Shown one piece after another: positions 25,611 to 39,389 of a stretch of DNA of 64,000 nucleotides. This DNA is from Angiostrongylus vasorum (lineage: Eukaryota; Nematoda; Chromadorea; Rhabditida; Metastrongylidae): positions 620,001 through 684,000 of the forward strand of contig JADANN010000315.1 in the NCBI GenBank assembly GCA_018806985.1, in the 5' to 3' direction. The position numbers were made by a program, and so were the translations under genes. Under the pieces are notes generated by a model, which ran no database searches, was not told where the DNA came from, and saw only the letters and a list, made by a program, of their open reading frames with translations. Numbering within the stretch: the first letter of the stretch is position 1; each line of letters starts with the position of its first letter.

Positions 25611-28600
25611 CTATGAGGTTTTCGAGACTTGCATCTAAAACTATTAGAATTCAATCCATTGGTGAATGAATACAGTAGGGAAGCATGAAACACTCAGCAC
25701 CAAGCCATCCATGCTTACAGAACATTTCCCTTCAAGACAGACGAATTCATTTAGCCCTCCCTCGTTGACGTCACAGTTGTTCATATTTAGGTGATATGAA
25801 CTCATCGTAATCCTAAATGAGCTAGGCCGACCGAGTCGAACCGTCGCCATACACAGTTCAGTCTGATGAGCAGTTGCTATGACGTTGCAATCGTAAATCG
25901 CACCAGTCAACATTCTGTCATAAATATGCATCTCTAGTCTGGCAAATAAAACAAATGGGCTTTTGGAAATGATTACCATAATCCCTCTCTCTCTTCGTCT
26001 CTCCCTCCTTCTTCCTCTCCCTCTTCATTCCTGTCTCCGCCTGTTTGTCTGCTTGTTTCTCTCTCTATCGCTGCTATTTCTTTAATCGTGCTATTCTGTA
26101 ACAACTTTCTAGCTTGAAAATTGCGGAAGTCTGAACAGTAATTGGCAGGAGTTAACGCAGTAATCACAGTGATGTCACACAATAATCTAACGACGTAGAA
26201 GACCTTGCTTAATGCATGGTGTGGTTGATCCGTTTGTCTTATTTTTCCTTACCTACCCTCTCTTTTGCTTAATTGGAAGTGTAGACCGATGACTGGATTT
26301 ATATTGCTCATGATTTCATTCGTCACAAGACACGTGAGTTGTGGTAAACGAGAACAACTCGTTGAACAATTCATCTCTTCCTTCACCTTTTAATGACCTT
26401 GACGTTGTTTGTAGACATATGACACGATGCTTTAGCGGTTCATCTGAAGATCATTTCTCCAACACTCATTTGAAGTAACGTCGAAGACGACACGGACAAC
26501 ATTCGCATCCAATCAGTTCTACGCCCATACTAAGTTGACCTTTATATCATCGACAGTCGATTTCTATCACTTTTCTCACATTCCTCAAACAAGTTATGGA
26601 AGACATGCGAACGTAAAAAGAAAAAAGGGACAGAAAAAATGATTTCACTCAATTAATTTGCCACTATTGACATATAAAAATCACTGTTTGTCTTAATTTC
26701 TCTGTCTCGTTTTCAATAACTGACTAGAAAAAAATTACAAGAGAGGAAAGAGAAGACAGTTGCAAGCGAAGATTTTAACGCTAAAATTTAAACGACAGGC
26801 TTACTTCGGCATATCTACGGCTGAAGAATTATTAAATTAATCATGAAAATCATTTCGATTTTGGATAAAAACAAGAAATGACGAAAAACTGGAGTATCGA
26901 ACAAGTTACATTCATATCTGAAAAACGACTTTTTATTGTATAGGCATTTTTAATTTTTACTAGTAGATGCATAAGTCTAAGAGCGAGAAGTAAAGAAAAT
27001 AACTAACTGGCTTAAAACGAAATCATAGAACTCGATGAAAAAACAGGACGGGCAGTCACATGTTCGAAACAGTTCTTCGAATTTATTTTTCCGTGAAAAA
27101 AAGAAGTAGAAAAGGGCAACGAGGGCCCAGTTTTGTAAAGTTCTGAATAGTACGGTCAAACTTGAAGAAACGGTTTCTTCTTTTCCAAGAGAAGGAAGAA
27201 AAAGTCTTATGGTTGTCTTGAAGTAAAAATGTTGACTAGAAAAACGAGAGAGGAAAACGAATACAAATCGTTTTTTAATAAGAATGAAGATAGCACTAGA
27301 ATGTATAGGATCGATTATAGGCTTGCACTTCATCTGAAAAGAGTGGCGCTGAGAATAACATGAAGTTTCATGTCCATTAAGATGTTGCTATTTATCGTCC
27401 AGACTTTGAAGTGTGGAAAAGAAATCGATCGAGCTGAGGGATCTTGAGCTTGAGCGCGTGCGCGCACAAGATCAGCAGAAGATGTGTGTGTTCATGTGTG
27501 TGTGTATGTGTGTGTGTGTGTGGTGTGTATATATATATGTATGCACTACCTCACTCCCACACTGAACTCAACTTAACTAGAAATGAAGTCGTCTAAGAGA
27601 CAGGGTAGCATATCAGTCTCACATAAATAACGGCCAACATCAACAAAAATTCACCGGAAGTGTGACGAGAACATCCCCTACCCCCGACGGACTCGTCGAT
27701 TCATTGTAGGTGAAAAAGTTGCGGAATCGATGAGTTGTTTCATAGAGACGAATAAATGTGCTTATCGTTAACGCACGTCCTCTGGAGAGCGCTGAACTTC
27801 TAGGCTACAGTCGATCATTGAACAACGGAATGACATACAATGTCGTCGTCGTCGTAGTCGTCGTTTTATTTGTTGTGTTCATGTTGGAGCAGCGAACTGA
27901 AGGCAAGCAATAGCATCATCACAATTCTCACGATGCGTTGTAATTTCCCACGATCAGTGTGTAAAATACTAGAACACACATAATTGTAATGTCACTGTAA
28001 AGAGGAGTGGACCAGGACAAGTTTAAAAGAGCGTCCACATGTGCGTGAATGTTAGTGTATGTTAGTTCACGTGTATATACGTTTATCAGTGGATATAGCT
28101 TATTTCTATGAGGATATGAATGTGTATCGGCGCATGTACTTGTATTTTGTTTATGTTTCCAGTGTATGCCACAAGTATGAAGTTAATTTCTTCCTTCTGA
28201 TATTTGATGTCGTTTCCAAGATTTAAGTCGTTCAGTGTGAACTTTGATGTAGAATTTAAAGAGTTTCTAAACCTTTTTGGACACGAATGGTACACTGATT
28301 TCTTTGCTTCTTTCACCTATTCTCTCTGCCTCTCCCGTCATAGACGGTATCCTCCAAGAAGACATCTGGTTCGCATGATCGCTAGGGTTAAAGCTCACAG
28401 ATGAAAAAAGACGAACGCTTCAATCGACCCATTAGTTCATTGAGTTAACAGTTTTCTGTGGAACTAAACGAAAGTATGAGAGCAGTTAGAAAAAAAAGAA
28501 AGTAAAAAACAAATCCTGATAGTAGGAAAAAGTTTCACGAATGAGATTTTCATTTGTGAACACGTTCCTGACTGAAAACTTGTTCTCGGCACGTTCATCA

Positions 28601-31600
28601 TATTGCTTCCCGTATTAGGTAAAACATGAGAAATGGTTCCGGTGTTGATCATTTCCAGCTATCAACCAGCTTGTTTCTCTTGGCAATGTATTCGGATAGA
28701 GTGAAACGATTAATGTTATAGCCAATGTTAATCATAGAAATGAACCAAACTGTATTTACAACGAAGTAAGGTCGAGTAATAAACGTTGTTGACTAGCAAC
28801 TACATCGTGTTACTACAAAAAAGATCGGCTCAATAACTCTCCGTCAATTTTGTCTCAAGAACCCTTTTTTAGGAGCTTTCTAAAGTGTACAGTGTGTAGA
28901 ATTCACTTATACAGTGAGCTTTGATAGTTGGCAAACTCGAAGAACCAGTTATTGTTTTGAGTTTTAGGAAACCAGTTTACCAGTTCACTGACTGACCGTT
29001 CATGATGCGATGGGCTATTGTCATCAAAAAGAAAATGTCAGAATGTTTCATCCCAATAAAGACGGCATGTCTGTTATCATATCACCACATTTCCAGGTTT
29101 TTTTTAAAACTTTTGTGTAAGCCATAAACAGTTGAAGAAGTTCCTACTCAAAAAATTTTAACGCTCGTAAGCTTTCAAATCAGTATTTTAAAAGATAATG
29201 GTAGCTCTGGGTTACATCATGTATTACATCAGAAAGCGTTTTCACCATTGGCACATTCTTATGGATGTGCTATTTAGTAGGGTTTCTTACATAAAAATCG
29301 TCGAATTTTTAACCAAGAAGAGAATGTGGCCACTAGAAAAGATCATTTCGAAGATTGTAGAGGATTTTGACAAAATGAATCAAACGGTATTCGTTCGTGA
29401 CTCCAACTTTAGTCCTTCAGGATATGAAAAATCAAGAAACGAGATCATTTTTTCCTTTGTTAAAAAGCAACACTTCCTATAAGACAATGAAGAGCATAAG
29501 AATATAGAAGGATAACATTGGAATAAAACCAGTGAGAGCATAGGAGAATGTTCTCTGAGCACAAAAAAACGAGGTTCTGAATAACTAGTATAAATCCTAA
29601 ACGTATGTCATCAATATCTAGAGAATGAGTAGTAGAAAGATATTGCATATGCGGAAGAAGAGATGATACAGCGAAAATTTGGCGGAGGATCTGAAGAAGA
29701 AATATGAGAAGCATGGAAAATGTGGAGTAAGCAGGTGGGTTTAGTCTGTCTCCGTACGAACCGGCTCAAGAGGTACTAGAGCTACGCAAATATATTCAAC
29801 GGAAGCTAACTGAAATTTTCTTTTGCCAGACGTCAAACTGATTGGATTGTCGTCTTTGTCACTTCGTTCGTTACGTTCTCATCAATATCACCTTCAGTAA
29901 TCGTTACTGATGTTTAACAGCAGGACAACTTCACCGTGTTTTATGATTTTTTCATTCCGTCAGTTCTTCTCTATTTCATTTACAAACATGAACTGTTCGC
30001 CCACGCTCAATAAAGTGAAACACTATCTAGTCCTAACTTCCGTTCCATATGGAATCCATTACAATCCACTGGATTCTCATTCTCGATAGAAATTTTTTAC
30101 CTTCCACTTCAAAGAAGTTATTATAACGAGCAAACGTTGAATGTGTGCATAGCGCAACGTTGACAGTTTGAAATGGAGCCGATTTGAAATCGTCGTTGCA
30201 GATTGTATCACTATGATGACATCATTTCACGAAAACAAGGCAAAGCTTTCGATTTTTTCTTTTCGAAGATAAAAAGATACTACTTTCATGTGGTTACAGT
30301 TTACATCCCTCGCGTAGACTGCGACTGCCCTCTATGAGTGTCGAATTTGACGAGCATGAGTTGTGATGGGCGTGGGTTACATAGTCCTGATTTAAGTCGA
30401 AATTTATCGTGAGGTTAAAAACACATACTGTTATTGTAATGGTAGATTCCATATGTTTCCACGTCAGAAACGCTACATACCCGAGGTTTTGTGTTTTATT
30501 ATTGCGTGTTGTGGTAATTGTTTCTCCTAATAAAATTGCAGTATGACTCACTTCATGGAACCATCTGCGTCATTTGTGATCCTGTTTGTTATCCAGAAGC
30601 TCATATAGGTTCCAGAAAAGTTTATAAAGTATCCACATAAAAGACAACTTCTTACATACGATGCCATCTGGCTTGACATCATTCCTATCTAATGGTTAAA
30701 CCATGAAACGATGGAAAGGTCACTGAGCAATCAATACGCACCAATCACTCGTGATACGTCAAAGAATACTTTCGTTTCTTGTAACTAATCAATTCTTTAA
30801 AAAACTAATTAGCATAATATACCTAAAAACGCTAAAGTCATACAAAGTATGTATCAGTTATTCGATCTTGTCTCAGAGTACTCTGATATTTTGAGGTTCA
30901 ACTTTACTCTGCATGTAACTTGACTAAAAGCCTGTATGGAAAGAAGAAAACGTGATCGCTGTTTACCAGTTCAAACCACATTTTCTTTGCAACGAAGAAA
31001 TCTGGTAAACGTGTATCCATTGCTGAAACCTTCCATATTATTCGAGAATTGTTTCCGGTCTGTATTCTTTCCTCGTATTGTTTCGTAAGTGCTGTTTACT
31101 TTCCCAGATCTCTCTTTGTCTTGTTTTGTGCATCTAATAATATGCATAAAACATGTCAACTGTACTGATTCCGGGTTTCTATCACGTATTTGTGATGTTT
31201 TTGTAATTTAATGTTGTTACAAGTGGCAATGATTTGATTCCGGTCTAAGTCCATTAAATCCACGGACGCGCAGTTGGTTGGTGAACTCCTTGGCTGTGGC
31301 CCAGTCAAAGAATGGAGGTCGGAGGTTGGGTCTCAATTCCTCACATCTCATGAGAACAAACCCACCTATCCGAAATGAGGTCATATTTCTTCTCTGTTAT
31401 CAAATAACAAAATCTTTAAGTCTTATATCGCAAATAGAGGAATTTAAATATAGCTGTACACGACTTCGTCAACTGTGTTGAATTGTATCATCTGCCTTAT
31501 GTTTACAATCGAATGGATTCAAGCATCTATCAGTAGTGATTCCATTCATTAGTGTCGTAAGCCAAGATTTCCACACAGATTCAATTGGTTGAAGAGCAAG

Positions 31601-34600
31601 CAGGGTTTGATATTTATTTCCCAGACTCATAATATTTCGGTGCGCTAGTTTTCGCCTAGGCCACAATTCTCACTCCGTTATAGAACGGACAGTGATTGTT
31701 GAGAAGTATTATGTTCAGACCACACTCAAATCAATTTGATGGTGGTATCGTTAGAAAGCGAATTATGTTCGAATAAAGAGTTGTGCAGAGAAATTGTCAC
31801 TATAGCCTGCTTTGTATTTATATGAATTCTTCTACTAGCAAAGGTTAATACATTTTTTTCCCGCATGAGACGTTCATGTTGTACTCTTAGGAATTTCCAG
31901 AGGCCATTTCCGCCTCTTTCCAAGTTTCTCGAACGAAAAAAACCCATGGATTGACTGCTGATATTTATTTATCTGAGAATGATTGCTAAAAAAATTTTCA
32001 TTTAGTAGTGCATCGGACGGGTGTGACATGTCGGCAGCAGGTGCTGGCTACTTTTGACCCATCGAGCTCGACGAGTGCGGACAGCCGTCAATACTAACAG
32101 GCGCGCAGACTCCACATTACCACCACCAACACCTCATCCAGTCAAAGCACCTGAAATGCGAGTCGGGACCATTAACTCCAACAATCAATCCTTGTTATAT
32201 GGAGATAGTTCTTTCGGAACGTTCGTGCTAGAAAAAAGGTGCTATAGAGAATAAGGAATACTGAGATCGGTGTCCATGTGCTACCTAGAGATGCGCGATG
32301 CATTGGACTCCATTCGTATTGCCGACGAGAGGGTTGAATGAATGTTTGGGTTATACGATGACATGCAGGAGTCTATCGATGTAACAAATCGGTATTTTTA
32401 CTCTCCCAAACAAGTCCGAGATCAATTTACCAACACTGGAGGTATACAAGGCATCGCTTCTCCGGGGAATGGGATCAAACCAACGGTCATATGTGTGTCA
32501 TGAAGGTGTTAAGAACTCCGCAACACACGATTTAGAAAAAATGTTATAAAGAACGAAACTCGGCTTTAAAGAAAACTGTGGAGTTGATAGCAACGGAAAC
32601 AGATGGCGTCACAGATATGATCGGTACGGAAGCAATATAGTCAATCTCCGGGAAATCGTGAACCGGCTCTTTTAGGCGAAGCTCAATACAATGACACATA
32701 GAACTACAGAAAGGCTTTTTGTCCGAGCTCTACCACTGGTCTCCCACTTTTCAGCTAGTAATCATTAGATTATAGGAAACCTGAATTTTGTGGGTTTCGC
32801 TGATAAAAGCAATAAAAAGGAATACATAATGAGAAGTGAATTGGTTCTTTCCAGCAATTTTTTTTTGGAAAATAAGGCGGATGTACTGAAAGAATTCTTA
32901 CTGATTTATCACCTTCGGCGTCTGTAATGGTAAGCAACTTTGATATATGTAATGGTTAGGGTGTAGAAAAGGAGCATCGTAAACTACACGTCCACCAAAA
33001 AATTGGTTCCCTGAAGAATTTTTTATTTTTTCTTTATTTTATTTGACCCGTCTTCACATCTACTGTGCGGATCCCAGCACTTCTCACATCCAATCCGTTT
33101 CCTCGCATCCATCGTCCACGAAGGTCTTCCAAGTTTTCACATGAGGCTTCGATTGCTGTTTGAGGATTTTCATTTCATCTTGAATGTCATAGAATGCTGG
33201 GGTCGAGCAATTCTCCCTGGAATCACTGAGATAACCGGGCTGGAGCGTTCCCAATTGTATTGCAGAGATTTCCTCCCAGAGAAGTCCGGTACTAATTTCC
33301 CGAACTCGGAGGGATGACAGGGCTTGGTTCGGCCGGTGTGGAATCGAACCAGCACCATGCTCGAGGTGGCTCTCAATGAATATTTAATGAAATTTCGGCA
33401 AGGTCTAGAGTATTTTTATAAGCCGACCATTATTTCTGTTTCTTGATTTTATAAGCTAGTTTTATTAAAGATTTATTGAGAACCCTTCTATTAAATTAAG
33501 TATTGGAATCGATGATTTTCGGTTTTTCACCCATTGCAAATAATGACTCTAATATCCTATTTATGTTCAGCGGATATGGGCGGGTGTAGGGCAGTGGTTA
33601 GAGGCGCCCTGCAATACACATGGGATCGATTCCGCGCCCAACGCTCACCACATCTTCCATATCTTCGGGGGACGGCAAACCCGTGCCGGACTTGTCTGGG
33701 AGGATAGCAGCACTGGCTCGATACATCGATAGCCACTGCGAGTCAATGTAAAGGCCAGATATGCATTCAGTCACCTTCAACAATGCTTAATCAAGTCGAA
33801 TGCATGGCGCATTCTTCAGGGATAGATCAACGACGAGAACTTTATCCTTGATTTTTTTTTATTTAGTGGATCCATATTTTATTTCCCACGAAATATTTAT
33901 GTACCTGGACTAAGAGTGCTTTTGAACAACTGCCGATAATTCTTTTGATAACTGAAACAGTTGAAGACTTAAAAACTTGACATATTGATCGAAGACATAT
34001 TGCTCCGTCGCAACAGAGCTAGTCATAATCTTTATAGAACATTACTATTAAAACAACGTCTGCGGTAAAAAATAATGAAAGAACAAAAGTCTAACACCTA
34101 AATTTCACAAGTTGCATTGAGATGATTAGTCACTCTTTGGTAAATCTGTTGATGTAAGGAACACAAGGATCTTGCCAGTGTTAGGTGCTTTTTTTTTAAC
34201 ATGAACCATCTTAATATCTACTGTGCAGATATATCCCAGCACTTCTTGCATTCTATTCGTTTCTTCGCATCCATCATTCGTGAAGGCCTTTGAACTCTTC
34301 GCGTTTCGATTCTAATGCTGCTTCAGAATTACTGTTTTCTTTGTGGAAGTCACTGAATGCCGATCAAATCGATTCCCTCTCGAGTCCTGGATAGCTGTGT
34401 TGGAGCGTTTGTGCTTGGATTTTAAGCAGTGAGTTGGATCCAGATAAGTCTGCTACCATTTTCTCAACCCTGGAGGGTTGAGAGGCTTAAGAAGGCCAGA
34501 GCGGGGTCGAACCAACTCCACGCTCGGCATGAACGGCACCACTAGCACTGCGCTATACAGCCTAGGTGCTTTTTGATGGAAATTATTAGGTATCACCACA

Positions 34601-37600
34601 ATGATGCCAAGATATTTTCAAAACGCAGACTTCAGGCCAGGTTCGAACCCACGAGTACGCTTTCCAGAGGCTCACGTGTTATCCTTTCTCTCAGTCAGAT
34701 TTTTTTTTACCCTAACTGTACCATCAGCAATCACCGCCAACCGGAATGGGCAAAGGCCTCAATGGTGCAGTGGGCAATACGTGAGGACCCGGAATCGCGG
34801 GTTGTAATCTGACCTAGGTCCGAGTTTTGCAAGTATCCTCAACATCATTGTGGTTGTATTACACATAATACCTTGACATGGAACAAAAAGTAGGCGCAAA
34901 ATAAAAAAAAGCTCTACACTATTACGTACCAATTTTTAAGCTGAAATAAACCGATTGATAACATCAGTGTAGATGTTGATGAAACCATACTGTTGTAAAC
35001 GCGATCGTTTCGGTAATGTTCATAGTAAAGCACCATTTTGGTTCTATCTTCCTTTTGAACGTTCCAACTTTTACAACCGGAGTATCCGCTGTCATATGAA
35101 TTTGTAAACAATCCCTTCAATATTGTTAAAACGAAATTCACTCAAACAAATGGCTTATAAAGGCATTTTGTATTGCGTGCCGTTATTGATTCCGATGACC
35201 ATTCTCTATTTAAACAATTAAAAATTTAAAAGATTATTATGCCAAGGACGTGTGTGGCGCAGTGGTCAGAGGCGTCCTGCAACACACACGTGGAACAAAT
35301 CCCCGCGCCAATGGCCCATCAAACCTTCTATCCTTCCGAGGTCGGAAAATTGGTAACAGACTTGTCTGGGAGCTTAGCAGCACTGGCTCGATACATCGCT
35401 AGGCCACCGCGAGTCACTATAAAGGCCAGATATGCATTCAATCACCTCCAACATAATGAAGTCGAATGCATGACGCATCCCTCAGGGATCAACGCCGAGA
35501 GCTTTAGCCTTTTTTTTTATTATAACATGAAATAAAGAAAAACTGTTGTGAATGTTAAATTAACAACTGCTTAAACACTTCCCCTATGTTTTAAACCACT
35601 TCCAACTAGTGCAGTCTGCATCAAAAAATTTCATTATCCGCGTCAACGTTCTGCATCTTTTTCCAGGATTGCGCATAGCTTGATTAGGTTTCCATCAAAT
35701 TCACTGTATGAATAAATAACGGTCGAAACTGGTCGATTAACACAATAAGAGGTGAGGACTTCATACTGCGTAGAAAAAGCTTGGTTATATCTCCTCAAGT
35801 ATGTCTGTAAGTCTTATAAAACACTTTGTGAAATCAGATTTATCTACAACTAAAATTCAAAAAGTGGGAAAAAAAGGACGATTTTTTGAAAATTGATCAC
35901 GTTAGCGCCAAAGCTGCATCATCATCGTCATGGCCCCCTTTTTTGGTTGAAATCCCGCTTGTTCAACTTCTTTCGTATTGAAAACATGGGTCTCAACGAA
36001 AACGGATGAAAAAATGACACCTTGTGGGCTCCAAAAAATCAGAAATTCATCATAGAAGAGTAAGAGCATCTATTTTTTAAAGAAATGATCTGTAGGTTCC
36101 GTTTTGATTTCAACTAATAAAGTTTAGTCAGTTTGAAAACGAGGGTACATTTATTACCGTATGAAATGCATAGTACTCAAGGAATTTCGGCTACAATGTA
36201 CTAGTAAAAATTTGAACGTTATGATATGATATGATACACTTACGACTCACCCTAAAAACACTTTACTACTATAAACTTAAACAAGTATGTTTCGGTTCAT
36301 AGTGGAACTTCAAGATCTAAAATCAAAAACATTAAAATCTCCTGATATTCAACTAAGCAGAAATAAGTTTCTATACACTGAAAACATAAAACTCTGGTTT
36401 TCTAAAGTCCATAAGCCGTACTTTTTTCACGGGTGGCACAATGGTAGGTATGCCGTTCGATAATATGCGTAATGCTCTGGCTCGACCCTCACTGAGCTAA
36501 TCAATACTCTCATCCTTCCAGGGCCAGGAAATTGCCAACAGATTTCTTTGGGAAGCTGCCGCCTAACCAAAAAGATTGGTAACTATTTATATAGAAGATT
36601 ATAGAATACCTCAGCCAGGATTCCATGAAGAAGCTACCCGATCAGCATTCAATAACATTCATAAAAAAGTGATCAAGAAGCAGTGGAACTCACATGCAAA
36701 TCGGAAGATCTTCGTAAATGACGAATGCGAGGAAGCGAATCGAAAGAGGGACGTACTAGGATCAAAACCATAAGTGAAGTGATAATACAAATCCCTTTCT
36801 TTAAGTTTGCGAAGTCCTCAAGCCCTAAATTGCTCTATTTGTTGAAAAATTGCAGACGGTTATCAAAAATCAGTTTGTTCGCAAATGTGTTAATTAATAT
36901 TTTAGAAACGTAGGTACTAATCTAAGTAAGATTAAGGAGAGGACAGCGTAATTGGACGCGCTATTGAGGCGATGGAGGGAGTATACCGTAGCAGGCAAAT
37001 GATCGAGGGAATGTGAAGCTCCGACTAACGTGTGGTAACAGTGGTCAGCAACAATGTCGGTATGCTACGATGTCGAAAATCAGCTGGTCCGGGCCAATTC
37101 GTGTTAACGACAGCTGAAGTCACTAGCGACTGGTCCTTACGAAGTGTCAATCGTAGGGCAGGATCACCACTGATCTGGCGGTCATATTTCTTCAAAGATG
37201 GTCCTAGAAGGAAGATATGTTGCTCAGCAAGTTCCAAGAGAAGACAGAACCCACTCGCATGATGCAGGGACGAACAGACTTTCGCAGCATCAACGGGTGC
37301 TACATAACGATAAACAGGACCACAGGTCGCATGGTTGATGTTGTAATTACGAGCAATAAATGACAATTCCTGCTCAAAAAGATCTTAATTTCGGAGAGCT
37401 CTCATATTTTCTATGCTATTCCTAGTCTATTGCTACTTTTTATCAAATGTTTTTTGCCAACTTTCATTTCCCTTCTGCGATTTTTTCTGAGTCGTATGGG
37501 CGAATCTGATTTCTCTGTTGCACAACCGTATCTGAAAAAAGTGACAAGAAAATACGAGGCTTGACGCCTTAGGTAGGCGACAGTAATCTAAGCCGATTAG

Positions 37601-37750
37601 TCGTTGATGTCTGGCGTGAGAAACAATGGCGACATCGGCTGTTTGCCATACGACCATAATCCAGACGAGGACAATTTGTTGCGAAATGATGATGCAGTCG
37701 GCCGCCTCTCATCCCGAATCTCCCGTTGGGCAACGCGAACAGAACATGAT
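25611..37750 (-). CDS. Unidentified multi-exon gene, probably an extracellular protein (incomplete model)
   Basis: I do not recognise this protein. Exon candidates with good splice signals and coding-like sequence, 5' to 3': 37625-37750, 37462-37531, 37030-37369, about 35655-35772, 34930-35140, 32913-33010, 30967-31059, 30481-30526, 30305-30386, 25719-25938 and perhaps a last 7-codon exon 25611-25634. Phases match from 37750 to 37369, from 33010 through 30305, and from 30305 into 25938 across a 4.4-kb intron. Joins around 35.7 kb and between 34930 and 33010 need at least one exon I could not find. The product is cysteine-containing with beta-type segments (SGCKSWNVQKEDRTKMVLYY, IYDCNVIATAHQTELCMATV), plus a basic RLRKNRRREMK stretch. 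The alternation of strands and cysteines recalls CUB-like domains, but this is an inference. Five SINE copies and two fold-back or degenerate copies lie in its introns. It could be two genes. Confidence 0.42.
27480..27545. repeat. (TG)n and (TA)n microsatellite
   Basis: TG run passing into TATATATA, directly after a GCGCGTGCGCGCAC stretch (27454-27467). Confidence 0.9.
32280..32530 (-). mobile_element. Family B SINE, strongly diverged
   Basis: Only scattered family blocks remain (GCGCGATGCATTGGACTCC, CTCTCCCAAACAAGTCCGAG), in the expected order. It is an old copy within the unidentified gene. Confidence 0.55.
33033..33368 (-). mobile_element. Family C SINE
   Basis: An inverted copy: the tail complement GACCCGTCTTCACATCTACT is at the left and the B-box-like GGTGTGGAATCGAACCAGC at the right. 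It sits just upstream of a candidate exon of the unidentified gene, and its A/T tail may supply the pyrimidine tract of that exon's splice acceptor. Confidence 0.8.
33576..33855 (+). mobile_element. Family B SINE
   Basis: Head GTGTAGGGCAGTGGTTAGAG, B box GGGATCGATTCC, and the core GACTTGTCTGGGAGGATAGC. It ends ACTTTATCCTTG followed by a T run. Confidence 0.85.
34195..34562 (-). mobile_element. Family C SINE
   Basis: Inverted copy with blocks TATCTACTGTGCAGATATAT, AGCTGTGTTGGAGCGTTTGT and GAGCGGGGTCGAACCAACTC (B-box complement). Adjacent to a family D element on the right. Confidence 0.78.
34575..34885 (+). mobile_element. Family D fold-back element, both arms present
   Basis: Left arm CACCACAATGATGCCAAGAT (about 34591) and right arm ATCCTCAACATCATTGTGGT (about 34835) are inverted copies of each other. 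The body is the shorter form, without the long inner palindrome. Confidence 0.75.
35242..35515 (+). mobile_element. Family B SINE with intact Pol III A box
   Basis: A perfect A box TGGCGCAGTGG lies at 35255-35265 and a weaker B box about 30 bases later. The core GGTAACAGACTTGTCTGGGA and the tail GAGAGCTTTAGCCTTTTTTT follow. The T run could serve as a Pol III stop. Confidence 0.87.
36428..36775 (+). mobile_element. Family C SINE, diverged
   Basis: The head GGTGGCACAATGGTAGGTAT and the late block GAGGAAGCGAATCGAAAGAG follow family order, while the middle is scrambled. Confidence 0.55.
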
Positions 37751-38234
37751 CTTAATCAATCACATATATACACAAGCAGGAACACACACCTATACACACA
37801 CCTCGACCCATATTCAACCACTTAACAACGAAAAGAACGAAAAGAACCGGGAACCTTCTAGTATCCTAATTAGCTAGGCTTCTATAATTCAAACTCGTTG
37901 GAGCATCCTCAAAATGACACCACAACGAATGTTACGATCCCAACTAATTCAAAGGCATTCAGATACGGTATGCGAACTGGCAATAATACGGCTATGTTAG
38001 AGGCATAGGTCCAATTTCGCATTTCCGAAAGTGCTATTAAATTGATACACCAATAAATAGTGAAATCCTTGATTTCACTGCCAATTAACGTTCATGGATT
38101 GGTTTAAGCAGAACTTTGATCTAAATTCATCGATATCTTGTAGTTCAACATAAAACAAAGACAACTGCAAAAAAGTTTCAAGCATCACACAGAACCCTTT
38201 TTCTCGGCCAGTCAGCAAAACTGCATATACTTGT

Positions 38235-38605
38235 TACTTGATACTTGAATGGCCCGTCCTCCCTGGTTGCGCGGGTGCCAGCATACTGTCCACTTTTTCG
38301 GAGATTTGCTGGATAAGCCATTGTGGTTCCCTGGAATCCAGAGGTCAGCCTGACCAAAGCCTGCCCCAGATCTTCACCACCACAGGCAATCGCAACCCAT
38401 GTGGAAGAGGGAGAACTGCCAGCATGCGACTTTGATACCAGAATGATGGTGGATCCTGGCATTGGTTTACTCTTAGCTGGGCTTCCTGACGAAACGCCGA
38501 ACTCCTTTTCAGCATGGGAGAACCTACCAGGGTATGAATCCCGAGCTGTACATCGCAGTCCGACACCCAGGAACATCAGCCAGCCATGATGAGGTAGGCG
38601 GTAAA
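38235..38605 (-). mobile_element. Family A short element, copy 2
   Basis: This inverted copy reads from ACTTGATACTTGAATGGCCC to GGTAAACCGTTGAGAGG on the plus strand. The apparent 160-codon frame at 38178-38660 is only a shadow of this repeat. Confidence 0.85.
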
Positions 38606-38869
38606 CCGTTGAGAGGGCATATGTGAATAGAATAGTAAAAAAGCGTCCTGATAGACGCATATAGTGGTATCCTAAAGAGGTAATGGTTTCATGGCTTTAT
38701 TAAAATATTGAACATCTCCCTATATCGCTTTAAAAAAAAGTGACTTATTTTCTCAAAAACCTAGATTTCTCATTCTTGACAATATGTAGTACATAAGGGA
38801 TAACAGCAGAAATTCATTTGTAGATTCGTGAAGCCATATTAGTTGAGACATCTAACGACTTAGCTGAGC

Positions 38870-39378
38870 AGCAACCGCAGTGACTAGAGTTGCCATACTA
38901 CACACGTATCGTCGCTGGTTCCACCTTCTCCAAACACCAATCAAGCCTAGTATCCTTCCAGGTTTGTCAAATTGGTACCATACTTCTCTATGAGAGCTTC
39001 CTACCAATCTATAGAGGTCAACGAGAACCTGCGCAGTAGACTTGGGAATATTCTAGCAGATCTGTGCCAGGATTCTAGGAAGAATGAAGCTCACTACTTA
39101 CCCAAATTTATGTAGAAGACAAAGTACTCAAGCGGTAGCCCAATCCATACACAAACCCTAAGACTTTCATGGATGACATATCCCATGATCAGCTAGCCAT
39201 ATTATGGAGAGGATCGACTTGACCAGCATTCAATGGTATTCACAAAGAAGGCGAAAGTTCTTCTCAGCTGAACTCACACATGAATCAAAAGATCCACGTA
39301 GGCGGTGGATTCGAGGGAACGAATCGAACCAAAGATGCGCTAGGGTGCGCACACTAGATGTGAAGACAGATCATGTGA
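38870..39378 (+). mobile_element. Family C SINE, diverged, abutting the RTE element
   Basis: Blocks AAGCCTAGTATCCTTCCAGG, GATCGACTTGACCAGCATTC and GAGGGAACGAATCGAACC appear in family order, with insertions. The tail GATGTGAAGACAGATCATGT lies 10-20 bases from the RTE 3' end. Confidence 0.6.
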
Positions 39379-39389
39379 ATAAAATGAAA

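Noticed and set aside
28960..29090. Mariner-like wording (FLFDDNSPSHHE) on the minus strand
   Set aside because: Too short, no catalytic triad or terminal repeats seen.
35255..35330. Candidate tRNA gene (A and B boxes)
   Set aside because: The boxes belong to a dispersed SINE family; no cloverleaf or acceptor stem is formed.
38178..38660. 160-codon minus frame
   Set aside because: It coincides with a family A repeat; the same frame is broken in other copies.
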